DNA of 64,000 nucleotides from Marinobacter salinus (GTDB taxonomy: Bacteria; Pseudomonadota; Gammaproteobacteria; Pseudomonadales; Oleiphilaceae), in assembly GCF_001854125.1 (NCBI RefSeq), contig NZ_CP017715.1:2542001-2606000 (forward strand). Direction: 5' to 3'. The position numbers were made by a program, and so were the translations under genes. Positions 52,178-61,947 of the stretch are shown here, piece after piece. The notes under the pieces were generated by a model. The model was given only the letters and a program-made list of their open reading frames with translations, had not been told where the DNA came from and searched no databases. Position 1 is the stretch's first letter. The number at the start of each line of letters is the position of its first letter.

Positions 52178-54484
52178 TCAGGAAGCGGCCTGCTCGGCAT
52201 AGGCCACCGCGCCGGATCTACCCGGCCTCAGATAGCGGCCAAATCCGGCGTTACGAAGCGCAAGGTCCACACAACTCTTGATGACATGGGGCGAATCCAG
52301 CAACAGGACGTCCTCCAGCAGCTGCACGGCCCACTCGCGACTAACACTGCGAATCACCGATTTTACTTTCGGCAAACTTGCCGCGTTCATGGAGAGGGAG
52401 TCATAACCCATTGCCATCAGAAGCAGAGCTCCGCCGGGGTCTCCCGCCAGCTCGCCACAGATTCCCACAGGCTTTCCAACCACATGGGCATCCTGCGCAA
52501 CTCTGACCAGCGCCTGCAGCACGGCCGGATGGTAGGAGTGGTAAAGCTGCGCCACCCTCGGATTGTTACGATCAACCGCCAGTAAGTACTGGGTAAGGTC
52601 GTTAGATCCTACCGAAAGAAAGTCGACCCGGTCTGCCAGCTCACGAATCTGGTATACCGCGGCGGGAATTTCCACCATCACGCCCACCTTGGGCATGTGG
52701 ATGTCATATCCCTCCTCACGAACTTCATGGTAAACCCGATAGATCAAGTGCAGGGACTCTTCGACCTCCGAGATGTTACTGATCATCGGCAACATGATCT
52801 GAAGATTGTTCAGGCCTTCACTGGCCTTGAGCATGGCTCGCACCTGAACCAGAAAAATTTCCGGGTGGTCCAGGGTCACACGAATACCGCGCCAGCCCAG
52901 AAAAGGATTTTCCTCTTGAATAGGAAAGTAGGTCAGTGACTTGTCGCCGCCAATGTCGAGCGTACGCATGGTCACCGGATTGGGCGCAAAAGCCTCCAGT
53001 TGCTCCCGGTAATATTCACGCTGTTCCTGCTCGGACGGAAAACGGTCCTTGATCATGAACGGCACTTCGGTCCGGTATAGACCAATACCTTCAGCACCAT
53101 GGGACAGGGAGCGGACCACGTCAGTCATCAGCCCGGTATTGACCAGCAACGAGACCCGGTGCCCGTCTGTGGTTTCGCAGGGTTTATCCTTCAGGACCTC
53201 AAGGCCACGAACCAGCTCGTCTTCCTCGTCACAGATAGCCTGAAAGAATGTCCGCAGATCATCCGAAGGCGAGGCAAAAATCTGACCCTCAAAGCCGTCG
53301 ACAATGAGTTCTTTACCATCCAACTGATTGACCGGGATGTCCACGAGACCCATAACCGTTGGCACGCCCATGGCACGAGCGAGGATGGCCACATGCGAGT
53401 TGCTGGAGCCTTTGACGGAAACCAGACCGACCAGTTGCCCCTTGGGCACCTCCCCGAGCATGGCAGGCGTCAGCTCTTCACTGACCAGAACCGTGCGCTC
53501 CGGGTATGCCACATGCGTCTGCTCACCTTCCTGAAGATGAGACAGCAAACGCCGCCCAAGATCGCGAATATCTACAGCCCGCTCCTGCAGGTAGTGATCG
53601 TCCATCATTTCAAAATGGCGAATATACTGCTGAACGACCTGCTTGAGCGCGCCCTGCGCCCAGATGCCTTCCCGGACTTTATTGGCAACCTCACCAGGCA
53701 AGGCATCATCACCTAGCATCCGCAAGTACACGTCAAAAAGCGCTTGTTCTTCCGGCCGAAGCTGGGAAGCCAGCCGTTTTGCGACGCGCTCAATATCTTC
53801 TCTTACCGCTTTAACCGCGGAGCGGAACAATGCCAATTCCTGCTCGATGTCCTCCGTCGGCTTTTCCGGCACCACGTCCAGATCGGCGGAAGGATAGACC
53901 ACAACACCGGCACCGATTGCCACGCCCGGAGCACCAGGAACACCACTGAAGCTGACATCCCTGGCCTCCTCGCCGGTCAGCGACAGGCCACTGATCGCAC
54001 CGGTCGCCTCACTGTGAGCGATAACACCAGCCAGCTGGGCCGATACAGTTACCAGAAATGCTTCTTCACCCTCGTCGAAACAGCGGGAACTCTCCCGCTG
54101 CTGAACCACAAGAACACCGAGTACCCTGCGGTGGTGGATGATGGGAACACCCAGAAAGGACCGAAAGCGCTCTTCGCCGGTTTCCGGAAAATAGCGATAT
54201 CTGGGATGGGCGGGGGCATCTTCAAGGTTAATTGGCTCTTCGCGCGAACCCACAAGGCCAATCAGGCCTTCCGAATAGCCGAGACTCACTTGTCCGACGG
54301 CCTTGCGATAGAGCCCCTCGGTGGCCATCAGAATGTAGCGGTTCGTGGCAGGGTCAAGCAGATAGACGGAACAGACCTCGGTTCCCATGGCCTTCTGCAC
54401 CCGCGATACGATGATATCCAACGCCTCCTGCAAATCGCGGGCGCTGTTTACCTCTTGTACAAGACTTCGCAGTATGCTCAGCAT
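52178..54484 (-). CDS. ptsP: Phosphoenolpyruvate-protein phosphotransferase PtsP (EI-Ntr)
   Basis: First enzyme of the nitrogen phosphotransferase system; transfers phosphate from PEP to NPr. The ATG at 54482-54484 gives 768 residues. An N-terminal GAF domain (about 1-165) senses the nitrogen state in E. coli through glutamine and 2-oxoglutarate. The EI part has the phospho-His segment GSSNSHVAILARAMG, and the PEP-binding barrel with LDIGGDKSL, GWRGIRVTLDHPEIF and VGSNDLTQYLLAVDRNN. CGELAGDP near the end contains the catalytic Cys. It follows rppH with 16 bases between, a conserved pair. Confidence 0.96.
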   Translation of the reverse strand: MLSILRSLVQEVNSARDLQEALDIIVSRVQKAMGTEVCSVYLLDPATNRYILMATEGLYRKAVGQVSLGYSEGLIGLVGSREEPINLEDAPAHPRYRYFPETGEERFRSFLGVPIIHHRRVLGVLVVQQRESSRCFDEGEEAFLVTVSAQLAGVIAHSEATGAISGLSLTGEEARDVSFSGVPGAPGVAIGAGVVVYPSADLDVVPEKPTEDIEQELALFRSAVKAVREDIERVAKRLASQLRPEEQALFDVYLRMLGDDALPGEVANKVREGIWAQGALKQVVQQYIRHFEMMDDHYLQERAVDIRDLGRRLLSHLQEGEQTHVAYPERTVLVSEELTPAMLGEVPKGQLVGLVSVKGSSNSHVAILARAMGVPTVMGLVDIPVNQLDGKELIVDGFEGQIFASPSDDLRTFFQAICDEEDELVRGLEVLKDKPCETTDGHRVSLLVNTGLMTDVVRSLSHGAEGIGLYRTEVPFMIKDRFPSEQEQREYYREQLEAFAPNPVTMRTLDIGGDKSLTYFPIQEENPFLGWRGIRVTLDHPEIFLVQVRAMLKASEGLNNLQIMLPMISNISEVEESLHLIYRVYHEVREEGYDIHMPKVGVMVEIPAAVYQIRELADRVDFLSVGSNDLTQYLLAVDRNNPRVAQLYHSYHPAVLQALVRVAQDAHVVGKPVGICGELAGDPGGALLLMAMGYDSLSMNAASLPKVKSVIRSVSREWAVQLLEDVLLLDSPHVIKSCVDLALRNAGFGRYLRPGRSGAVAYAEQAAS

Positions 54485-54500
54485 GGCCGGGATCAATCCG

Positions 54501-55031
54501 TCATTTCTGGAGTTCCTTTAAACGCCGGTTCTGCTCAATCCGATACCACTGTTCCATGTTGTAAAACAGTCGCGGAGCGAGCTCCCGCAGCGCACGTCGA
54601 TACACTTCACGCTTGAATGAGACAACCTGGCCCAACGGATACCAGTAGCTTACCCACTGCCAGCCGTCGAACTCCGGTGAATCGGTACCGTCCACGCAAA
54701 CCTGCGCGTCCGGCGATAGCATCCTCAGAAGGAACCATTTCTGCTTTTGGCCCACACAAACGGGGTGCGAGTTTTGACGTACCATCCTCCTGGGAAGGCG
54801 GTACCTGAGCCAGCCCCGGGTACAGCTGATGATTTCCACATCACTGCCCCCCAGACCAACTTCCTCTCCAAGCTCCCGGTACAGCGCCTCTTCCGGTGAT
54901 TCGTTGTGTTTGATACCACCTTGAGGGAACTGCCAGGAGTCCTGCCCTATTCGCCTTGCCCAGAGGACTTCGCCCCTGTGGTTGGCCAGAATGATTCCGA
55001 CGTTGGGTCTGAAACCGTCTGAATCGATCAC
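54501..55031 (-). CDS. rppH: RNA pyrophosphohydrolase RppH (Nudix)
   Basis: Removes pyrophosphate from 5' ends of mRNA and so starts decay. It has 176 residues: [17 protein letters not shown] at the start and the Nudix box [20 protein letters not shown] followed by VGL. The C-terminal segment [18 protein letters not shown] is typical of proteobacterial RppH. It is upstream of ptsP in the same direction and divergent from the HAD gene. Confidence 0.96.
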   Translation of the reverse strand: MIDSDGFRPNVGIILANHRGEVLWARRIGQDSWQFPQGGIKHNESPEEALYRELGEEVGLGGSDVEIISCTRGWLRYRLPRRMVRQNSHPVCVGQKQKWFLLRMLSPDAQVCVDGTDSPEFDGWQWVSYWYPLGQVVSFKREVYRRALRELAPRLFYNMEQWYRIEQNRRLKELQK

Positions 55032-55204
55032 GGCACAGTCCTCTCAATAGTCGGTTGGCCGGTACAAAAAATCACCGGCCAGAATTGTCCAAGTTGCTAT
55101 CATTCTTACAGAAACCCAAGGGTTCGGCAAACAGAGCCGCATTGAACAGGTCGTGATAGACTGTCGCCCTTGGCGCAAGCCCCGCAATCACCGGAGGTAA
55201 CAGC

Positions 55205-55861
55205 TTGACCCTAGCTATTTTTGATCTCGACAACACCCTTCTGGCCGGCGACAGCGACCATGCCTGGGGCGAATTTCTTGTTGAAGAGGGTATTGTCGAC
55301 GCCGAGGAATATCAGAAGGCGAATGACCGGTTCTACCACGAATACCTGAATGGCGAACTGGACATCGTTCATTACCTTGGCTTTGCACTGCAGCCGCTGG
55401 CAATTCACAACATGGACCAACTACTGGACTGGCGAAATACGTTCATGGAAAAGAAGGTCCGGCCGATGATGCTCAGCAAGGCTACCCAACTGTTGGACAG
55501 CCATCGTGAGCAGGGCCACACACTGATGATCATCACCGCGACCAATCGGTTTGTAACCGAGCCGATTGCTGAAGCCTTGGGTATCGAGCACCTGATCGCA
55601 ACCGAGCCGGAGCTGGTGAATGGCCGGTATACCGGGGAAGTCGCCGGCATACCCAGCTTTCAGGATGGCAAAGTCACCCGGTTAAACGACTGGCTGGAAG
55701 CTCACGACAGAAACCTGGACGGCGCCTGGTTTTACAGTGACTCTCACAACGATGCTCCCTTGCTGAAAGTAGTCAGCAATCCCGTTGCCGTTGATCCGGA
55801 CCCCACGCTGGAAGCGCTCGCGCGGGAACATGGCTGGAAGATCCTGTCATTAAGAGACTGA
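55205..55861 (+). CDS. HAD-IB family phosphatase
   Basis: Cytoplasmic hydrolase of the haloacid dehalogenase superfamily, subclass IB, 218 residues. Motif I is FDLDNTLLAGDSD, motif II is in LMIITATNRF, motif III Lys lies in FQDGKVTRL, and motif IV is FYSDSHNDAPLL. It resembles SerB-like and histidinol-phosphatase-like proteins; the substrate cannot be decided. The start is TTG at 55205, preceded by GGAGG nine bases upstream; no ATG or GTG is better placed without losing motif I. Confidence 0.88.
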   Translation: MTLAIFDLDNTLLAGDSDHAWGEFLVEEGIVDAEEYQKANDRFYHEYLNGELDIVHYLGFALQPLAIHNMDQLLDWRNTFMEKKVRPMMLSKATQLLDSHREQGHTLMIITATNRFVTEPIAEALGIEHLIATEPELVNGRYTGEVAGIPSFQDGKVTRLNDWLEAHDRNLDGAWFYSDSHNDAPLLKVVSNPVAVDPDPTLEALAREHGWKILSLRD

Positions 55862-55889
55862 CCAGCCTCTTCAGAAAAAGCTGGTCAGT
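55857..55889. repeat. Perfect inverted repeat spanning the HAD and rlmI-like stop codons
   Basis: ACTGACCAGC at 55857-55866 and GCTGGTCAGT at 55880-55889 form a perfect 10-base stem with a 13-base loop. The left arm holds the HAD stop codon and the loop holds the stop codon of the convergent methyltransferase gene. It lacks a T-run, but may act as a two-way transcription barrier. Confidence 0.6.
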
Positions 55890-57067
55890 GACCGCACAAA
55901 ACAGGATTTGATGTAATCGGTTTCTGGAATGCCCGGAATTACCGGGTGATCCGGAGCCTGATGCCCCTGTTCCAGTAGCTGCACAAAGCGATCGATCTTG
56001 CGACCACTACCGCGAATGATATCGATCAGCTTTTCCTGGGACAGGTGCATAGAGCAAGACGCTGAAACCAGAATCCCGTCCCGCTCAAGCAAGCGCAACC
56101 CTAACTGGTTGAGCCGGGCGTAAGCCTGCTCCCCTGCTTTCTGGTCCCGGCGACGGGGAATCAGCGCCGGCGGGTCCAGCACAACAATGTCGTATTTTTC
56201 TTTCTCGTCGCAGAGTGCCTTCAAAGCTTCAAAGGCGTCGCCTTCCAGGGTTTCCACGTTATCCAGGCCATTCAACCGGGCATTATGATGCACCGAGTCG
56301 ATTGCTGAAGACGAACTATCCACGCAGGTTACTTGAGTCGCACCAGCACAGGCGGCCTGAATACCCCAGCCGCCGACGTAACTGAAAACATCAAGAACCC
56401 GTTTGCCAGGTGCATAGGCCTGCAGCCGTTGACGGTTCATTCGGTGATCGTAGAACCAGCCAGTCTTCTGGCCACCTTCCATCGGCACCTCAAAGCGAAC
56501 CCCGTTTTCTTCAACACTGAGCAAAGAAGTCTCAGGACCGTGTGCCTGCTCGATATAGCTCTCCAGCCCCTCAACCTTTCGCATCTTGCCATCGTTCTTG
56601 AGAACAATCGCCGTGGGATGCACCAGGCGCTGAACAGCCCGCACAATGGTGTCTTTCAGCAATTCCATGCCGGCTGTTGAAATCTGCACCACCACCGTAT
56701 CGCCAAAGCGGTCAATCACCAGCCCCGAAAGGCCATCACTGTCTCCGAAAACCCAACGGTAAAACGGCCTGTTGAAGAGCTTTTCACGCAGAACCAGCGC
56801 TGTCTCCAAGCGCTCCGTCAAACGCTTGGGCGTCATACCATGGCTGGCATCGCGACTGATGAGACGGCCACAAATCAGTGCGTTCGGATTAACAAAAACC
56901 GTCCCCAACGACTTGTCATTGGACGCCCTCAGCTCCGCCTGAGCACCCGCCTCAAAATCCGTGAGTGGCGACCGGCGGGTATCCACCTCATTACTGTAAA
57001 CCCACAGATGACCCGCCCGGAGCCTACGCTCGGCACCTTTGCGAAGATATAAAACTGGAAAATTCAT
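55871..57067 (-). CDS. Class I SAM-dependent rRNA methyltransferase (RlmI-like)
   Basis: Predicted 23S rRNA m5C methyltransferase, 398 residues (E. coli RlmI has 396). An N-terminal PUA domain (LYLRKGAERRLRAGHLWVYSNEV) is followed by an RlmI-type beta-hairpin region (PFYRWVFGDSDGLSGLVIDRFG), a GWFYDHRMNRQ loop and the Rossmann methyltransferase with VLDVFSYVGGWG (SAM site) and IVVLDPPALIPRRRD (DPPxL motif). The late Cys in VSASCSMHLS fits the catalytic Cys. The ATG at 57065-57067 gives the standard N-terminus. The exact target base is inferred by homology only. Confidence 0.9.
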   Translation of the reverse strand: MNFPVLYLRKGAERRLRAGHLWVYSNEVDTRRSPLTDFEAGAQAELRASNDKSLGTVFVNPNALICGRLISRDASHGMTPKRLTERLETALVLREKLFNRPFYRWVFGDSDGLSGLVIDRFGDTVVVQISTAGMELLKDTIVRAVQRLVHPTAIVLKNDGKMRKVEGLESYIEQAHGPETSLLSVEENGVRFEVPMEGGQKTGWFYDHRMNRQRLQAYAPGKRVLDVFSYVGGWGIQAACAGATQVTCVDSSSSAIDSVHHNARLNGLDNVETLEGDAFEALKALCDEKEKYDIVVLDPPALIPRRRDQKAGEQAYARLNQLGLRLLERDGILVSASCSMHLSQEKLIDIIRGSGRKIDRFVQLLEQGHQAPDHPVIPGIPETDYIKSCFVRSLTSFF

Positions 57068-57176
57068 AACGAGCACCTGAAGGAAGTAAAAACGGGGCAA
57101 GGATTATACATAACCCAGAAACAACAACACGGAATAACGGGAGTCGCCGGGCAGGCCTTGCACCTACTCGCAGAGA

Positions 57177-57569
57177 TTAGCCCTCGGCAGCCACATGCTC
57201 CGAGTAAGCTTCAGGATCCATCAGGCCGTCAAGCTCACCCTGATCAACCAGTTTCACCTTAAACAGCCAGCCATCCCCATAAGGATCTTCATTCACCTTT
57301 TCCGGCTCATCTTCAAGGGTCTCATTCACTGCAATAACCTCACCGGTGACCGGGCTGAACACATCTGAAGCCGACTTGACCGACTCTGCCACTCCGGCCT
57401 CCTCGCCACCGTTCACCGTGACACCAAGATCGGGTACGCCGATGTAAACCACATCACCCAGCTGTTCCTGGGCAAAATCGGTTATACCAACGGTCGCCGT
57501 ACCGTCATCGGAAACACGGACCCACTGGTGAGTTTCAATGTATTTGAGATCTGCGGGTATATCGCTCAT
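57177..57569 (-). CDS. gcvH: Glycine cleavage system H protein
   Basis: Lipoyl carrier that shuttles the aminomethyl group between GcvP, GcvT and GcvL. It has 130 residues with YIETHQWVRVSDDGTATVGI at the N-terminus and the lipoylation site in ESVKSASDVFSPV, where the Lys is the attachment residue. The C-terminus GDGWLFKVKL is standard. No gcvT or gcvP is in the window, so the rest of the system must lie elsewhere. It lies between metR and the methyltransferase gene, same strand. Confidence 0.96.
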   Translation of the reverse strand: MSDIPADLKYIETHQWVRVSDDGTATVGITDFAQEQLGDVVYIGVPDLGVTVNGGEEAGVAESVKSASDVFSPVTGEVIAVNETLEDEPEKVNEDPYGDGWLFKVKLVDQGELDGLMDPEAYSEHVAAEG

Positions 57570-57615
57570 GATCGGATTCCCTGGTTGGATTTTTTGCGCA
57601 GTTTACCGCAAGAGC

Positions 57616-58506
57616 CTATCTCCAGCGAATACCCCGTGCCATAGTCATGAACGAATTCAGATAATCCACACCCTGATCCCGCTCACGAAGTCCCAAGAAG
57701 ATCTGCTTGGTTATTCCCTGCCTGCCCATCCGAACCGGTTTCACCCTGATTTTTTCACCATATTCATTCACCAACCAGCGAGGCAAAGCCGCAACTCCCC
57801 GGTTCGCAGCGACCATTTGCAGCATGATATCCGTGGTTTCAATGATTTTGTGTCGTGCCGGAGTCGACTGAGCTGGCAACAAAAACCGGGTATAGACATC
57901 CAGGCGTTCAATTTCCACCGGATAGGTTATCAGTGTCTCGCTTTCCAGATCCGCGGGCTCCACCCAGGGCTTACCTGCCAGCGGATGGTTTTCGGAGACC
58001 ACCAGCACCTGCTCGTAGTCAAAGACCGGTTCAAACACCAAGCCCGGCCGGTGAAGAGGGTCCGGGGTCACCAACAAGTCGATATCGTAGCCAAACAGAG
58101 CCCCGATTCCACCGAACTGGAATTTCTGCTTCACATCCACGTCCACCCCAGGCCATTGCTCAAGGTAAGGGCCCACAACCTTGAGCAGCCATTGGTAGCA
58201 GGGATGGCATTCCATGCCAATCCGCAGAGTTCCCCGCTGACCGCTGGCAAGCTGACCAACCAGTAATTCTGCGTGCTCAAACTGCGGCAATAGACGATTC
58301 GCCAGCGCGAGTAAACACTCACCTGACTGAGTTAAACGAAGCTGTCTTCCTTCCCGAATCCAGACGGGAGTACCTAATTGATGCTCCAGCTTCCGAATCG
58401 AATGGCTCAATGCAGATTGCGTCAGGTGCAAACCTTCGGCAGCAGCCGTCAACGACCCCTTCAAATGAACGGCACGAAGAATTTCCAGGTGATTGCGCTC
58501 AATCAT
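57616..58506 (-). CDS. metR: LysR-family regulator MetR
   Basis: Homocysteine-responsive activator of metE. It has 296 residues: an N-terminal helix-turn-helix (MIERNHLEILRAVHLKGSLTA ... QSALSHSIRKLEHQLG) and the effector domain with LRIGMECHPCYQWLLKVV, a segment characteristic of MetR. It is divergent from metE with 133 bases between starts; the gap holds a perfect MetR-type box. Autoregulation is known for the enteric protein. Confidence 0.94.
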   Translation of the reverse strand: MIERNHLEILRAVHLKGSLTAAAEGLHLTQSALSHSIRKLEHQLGTPVWIREGRQLRLTQSGECLLALANRLLPQFEHAELLVGQLASGQRGTLRIGMECHPCYQWLLKVVGPYLEQWPGVDVDVKQKFQFGGIGALFGYDIDLLVTPDPLHRPGLVFEPVFDYEQVLVVSENHPLAGKPWVEPADLESETLITYPVEIERLDVYTRFLLPAQSTPARHKIIETTDIMLQMVAANRGVAALPRWLVNEYGEKIRVKPVRMGRQGITKQIFLGLRERDQGVDYLNSFMTMARGIRWR

Positions 58507-58529
58507 TCCGCTTTTCCAAGAGCATGAAG

Positions 58530-58542
58530 TGAATTTTATTCA
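58530..58542. promoter_or_regulatory. MetR-binding box between metR and metE
   Basis: TGAATTTTATTCA matches the MetR consensus TGAA-N5-TTCA exactly, and lies 24 bases upstream of the metR start codon in the divergent region. Confidence 0.7.
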
Positions 58543-58550
58543 TGTATTAG

Positions 58551-58573
58551 TGAAATAATACCATTATTTTTCA
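58551..58573. promoter_or_regulatory. Second AT-rich palindrome near the MetR box
   Basis: TGAAATAATA-CCA-TTATTTTTCA is an imperfect palindrome beginning TGAA and ending TTCA, nine bases from the first box on the metE side. It could be a second, lower-affinity MetR site or overlap the metE -10 region. Confidence 0.45.
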
Positions 58574-58639
58574 TTACTAATGCCAACTACGCTGGCTGGC
58601 TTCTGGATAACCCATACCAATCAAACGGAGCAGCCAGCT

Positions 58640-60919
58640 ATGGTTTTAACCCACAATCTCGGATTCCCGCGCATCGGCCCAAGACGGGAGCTAAAGTTTG
58701 CACAGGAGGCATTCTGGCAAGGCAAACTCACCGAAGAAGAACTGAACGTCAGAGGCGCCGACTTGCGCCGAAAACATTGGCAGCACCAACATGGACTTGA
58801 CCTGGTCCCGGTCGGGGACTTTTCATTTTACGATCAGGTTCTGGACATGAGCGTTACGCTCGGTCACCTGCCCGAGCGTGCACAATCCACTCCGGGCACT
58901 GAGCTGGACCGTTATTTCCGCGTAGCCCGTGGGCGTTCAGCCAGTGACACGGACTGTTGCAGCATCCATGCCGGCGCAATGACCAAGTGGTTCGACACCA
59001 ACTACCATTACATAGTCCCCGAGCTCGAGGCATCAACACAATTCACCCTCAATCCGGAGCGCCTGCTGACACAGATTGAAGAAGCCCGCAGCCAGGGGTT
59101 CACCCCCAAGCCCGTCATCATTGGTCCGGTCACATACCTCTGGCTGGGAAAAGCCAAAGACTGTTCGGACCGACTTGACCTTCTGGATCGCCTTTTGGAA
59201 GTTTACGCCGAATTGCTGGAGGTGCTGGCAAGCCACGGCATTGAATGGGTTCAGGTCGATGAACCGGCACTGGTAACCGAGCTAAACAGTGACTGGCGCC
59301 ACGCATTCAACCTGGCCTACCATCGCCTGAAGTCCGCCAGCGCCAAGCTGTTAGTGACCACTTACTTTGGTGAGCTGCGTGAGAACCTGAAGCTGGCTTG
59401 CGAATTGCCCGTTGCCGGCGTGCACCTGGACGCCATCAACGCGCCGGATGAAGTTGCCCGGATCGCAGACTGGCTGCCAGCGCACAAAATCCTGTCCCTG
59501 GGCGTCATCAACGGCCGCAACATCTGGAAAGCAGACCTCAGCCAGACCCTCGACTGGCTGGAACCGCTTTACGAAAAACTTGGAGACCGGCTATGGCTGG
59601 CCCCCTCATGCTCCCTTCTGCACGTCCCCGTTGACGTTAGTACTGAAGACAAACTGGAGCCTGAAATCAAACACTGGCTCTCCTTTGGCGTGCAAAAACT
59701 GGCTGAGCTTCGCCTTCTTGCCCAGGCATTGAACAATGGACGCGCTTCCGTCTCCGGGCCGCTTGCCGAAAACGCGCAGGCGATCCGTAGCCGACGGGAA
59801 TCGGCCAGAGTGCATAATCCGGCTGTCACCCAATCAGTGATCCGGATTGACAGCCAAATGGGCTATCGACAGAGCCCCTATTCAGAACGAATCAAGGCTC
59901 AACAGCAGCGCCTGAAATTACCCCGCTACCCGACAACAACTATTGGCTCGTTCCCACAAACGCCCGAAATCCGCCGAGCCCGTCAGCAACATCACAAAGG
60001 CGAACTGACCGAATCGGCCTACATTGCCAGAATTCGCGAAGAGATCGCCCACTGTGTAAAGACGCAGGAACAACTTGGCCTGGATGTTCTGGTGCATGGT
60101 GAAGCAGAACGCAACGATATGGTGGAATACTTCGGCGAGCAATTGGAGGGCTATGCCTTCAGCCAGTTTGGCTGGGTTCAGTCCTACGGCTCCCGATGCG
60201 TAAAACCTCCCATTTTGTTTGGCGACATCTCACGTCCTCAGGCCATGACGGTAGACTGGATCCGCCATGCACAGTCCCTTACCGATAAACCTCTAAAGGG
60301 TATGCTCACCGGACCGGTCACCATTCTGAACTGGTCATTCGTTCGGGATGACCAGCCCCGCAAAGAAACCTGCCTGCAGCTCGCTATGGCCATCCGGGAA
60401 GAAGTTCTGGACCTTGAAGAGGCTGGCACAAAGATTATCCAGATTGATGAGGCGGCGCTAAGGGAAGGCCTGCCACTCCGGAAATCGGACTGGGCAAGCT
60501 ACCTGAACTGGGCCATCGAAGCCTTTCGGGTTGCGGCCAATGGCGTGAGAGACGAAACCCAAATCCACACCCACATGTGCTATTCCGAGTTCAATGACAT
60601 CATAGAGCCCATCGCGCGGATGGATGCAGACGTTATTACCATTGAAACATCGCGCTCAGCGATGGAGCTACTGGATGCGTTCAAGGGATTCGAATACCCC
60701 AATGACATAGGTCCCGGCGTATACGATATTCACTCGCCCAATGTGCCCGACAAACTCCAGATTGCCGAGTTGATGCACAAAGCGGCAGAGAGAATCCCGG
60801 CCAGCCGGTTGTGGGTCAACCCGGATTGCGGATTGAAAACGAGAAAGTGGGAGGAAGTGATCCCGGCACTGAAGGGAATGGTCGAAGCGGCCCGGGAACT
60901 ACGAAGTGAAGCTCAATAG
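58640..60919 (+). CDS. metE: Cobalamin-independent methionine synthase
   Basis: Transfers the methyl group of 5-methyl-tetrahydropteroyltri-glutamate to homocysteine. The ATG at 58640 gives 759 residues, close to the E. coli 753; an ATG at 58580 would add 20 unconserved residues. Two barrels are visible: the N-terminal one starts [19 protein letters not shown], the C-terminal one [17 protein letters not shown]. Zinc ligands are in [12 protein letters not shown] (His, Cys) and [13 protein letters not shown] (Cys). No cobalamin riboswitch is seen; control is probably by MetR. It overlaps the cpdA end by seven bases, tail to tail. Confidence 0.97.
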   Translation: MVLTHNLGFPRIGPRRELKFAQEAFWQGKLTEEELNVRGADLRRKHWQHQHGLDLVPVGDFSFYDQVLDMSVTLGHLPERAQSTPGTELDRYFRVARGRSASDTDCCSIHAGAMTKWFDTNYHYIVPELEASTQFTLNPERLLTQIEEARSQGFTPKPVIIGPVTYLWLGKAKDCSDRLDLLDRLLEVYAELLEVLASHGIEWVQVDEPALVTELNSDWRHAFNLAYHRLKSASAKLLVTTYFGELRENLKLACELPVAGVHLDAINAPDEVARIADWLPAHKILSLGVINGRNIWKADLSQTLDWLEPLYEKLGDRLWLAPSCSLLHVPVDVSTEDKLEPEIKHWLSFGVQKLAELRLLAQALNNGRASVSGPLAENAQAIRSRRESARVHNPAVTQSVIRIDSQMGYRQSPYSERIKAQQQRLKLPRYPTTTIGSFPQTPEIRRARQQHHKGELTESAYIARIREEIAHCVKTQEQLGLDVLVHGEAERNDMVEYFGEQLEGYAFSQFGWVQSYGSRCVKPPILFGDISRPQAMTVDWIRHAQSLTDKPLKGMLTGPVTILNWSFVRDDQPRKETCLQLAMAIREEVLDLEEAGTKIIQIDEAALREGLPLRKSDWASYLNWAIEAFRVAANGVRDETQIHTHMCYSEFNDIIEPIARMDADVITIETSRSAMELLDAFKGFEYPNDIGPGVYDIHSPNVPDKLQIAELMHKAAERIPASRLWVNPDCGLKTRKWEEVIPALKGMVEAARELRSEAQ

Positions 60920-61719
60920 CCCGTGCTGTTCTGATCCAGTTCAAAGTCAAAATCACTGGCCCGGCGCACCTCACTCGTGAAGTCGCCGGTAGCCTTCAGT
61001 TCGAACCAGCGATAGCCGGGTGGCAGGGCTTCGACCGAAAACTGGCTGGACCCCGAGGTGAACTGAATGCAGGTAGAGGGGGTCGCCAACAGGCGAACTC
61101 CATGCCTGTCCAGATCATGCTCTTGATGAATGTGCCCCCAAAGTACCATTTTCACTTGGGGGAACCGGTCAATCACCTTCCAGAACGCATCCCGGTTCCT
61201 GAGACCGATTTGTTGCATCCAGTCCGAGCCGATATCAACCGGGTGATGGTGCAGGGTAACCAGGGCTGGGAGATCAGGATAACGCTCCAGCATTTCCTCC
61301 AGAAAATCCAGTTCAGACGAGGCAAGCTCTCCATAGACTTTACCCGAGACTGAAGAGTCCAGGAGAATAAACTGCCAGCCGCCCTGAACGATGTGTCGAC
61401 GCCAAGCCTGATACTCGTCGGCAATCGCCCGCAGCTTTCCCGCATCGTCATGATTGCCCGCAAGCCAGGCCGAGCTGCAGGTGAACACTTGCAAGCTATC
61501 ACCAAAGACCCTGTAAGCTTCTTCCGAGCCGTCCTGCGCAAGATCCCCGGTCGCCAGAATGAGATCTGGCTGACCACGCGTCTGCAGCACGTCGTCGATC
61601 ACAGCATTCAGGCTGTCCCGGGTATTTACCCCCAATAACTCGCCATCAGCGCGAGCCATCAGGTGAGGATCAGTCAGCTGCAATACCCGGAAAGGCCGGG
61701 GTTCATCCTTTATCGTCAT
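60913..61719 (-). CDS. cpdA: 3',5'-cyclic-AMP phosphodiesterase
   Basis: Metallophosphoesterase that hydrolyses cAMP. The ATG at 61717-61719 gives 268 residues ([19 protein letters not shown]). Calcineurin-like metal motifs occur in order: DPHL, GDLAQDG, GNHDD, HHHP and GHIHQEHD. The nudF-DUF1249-cpdA order matches E. coli nudF-yqiB-cpdA. Here 217 bases separate it from the DUF1249 gene, longer than in enterics. An in-frame reading extends to 61809, but those residues look non-coding. Confidence 0.94.
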   Translation of the reverse strand: MTIKDEPRPFRVLQLTDPHLMARADGELLGVNTRDSLNAVIDDVLQTRGQPDLILATGDLAQDGSEEAYRVFGDSLQVFTCSSAWLAGNHDDAGKLRAIADEYQAWRRHIVQGGWQFILLDSSVSGKVYGELASSELDFLEEMLERYPDLPALVTLHHHPVDIGSDWMQQIGLRNRDAFWKVIDRFPQVKMVLWGHIHQEHDLDRHGVRLLATPSTCIQFTSGSSQFSVEALPPGYRWFELKATGDFTSEVRRASDFDFELDQNSTGY

Positions 61720-61923
61720 GGCGCTCTTGGTCACATCGGTACACATCACATGAATCGGGTACAAGTGTACGACGACAGCTCCTGGATTTATCACGTTCCA
61801 ATGGAACAAGAGTCACATTATGACCAGGCTCTGGCGATATCTTGCAATTTTTGACAACTATGACACACCGACCGGACTCCGCCAGCCCACTTTGGCCCTG
61901 CGCTCGGCTTTGAGCAGAGCTTG

Positions 61924-61947
61924 TCAGTCGACACTTTCAGTCGACAC
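61924..61947. repeat. 11-base direct repeat at the DUF1249 stop codon
   Basis: TCAGTCGACAC occurs at 61924-61934 and again at 61937-61947, a 13-base period. The right copy encodes the last residues and stop codon of the DUF1249 protein; the left copy is just downstream, like a tandem microduplication. Confidence 0.7.

Noticed and set aside
57570..57615. A possible glycine riboswitch upstream of gcvH
   Set aside because: The gap to metR is only 46 bases and no tandem aptamer pattern is visible.
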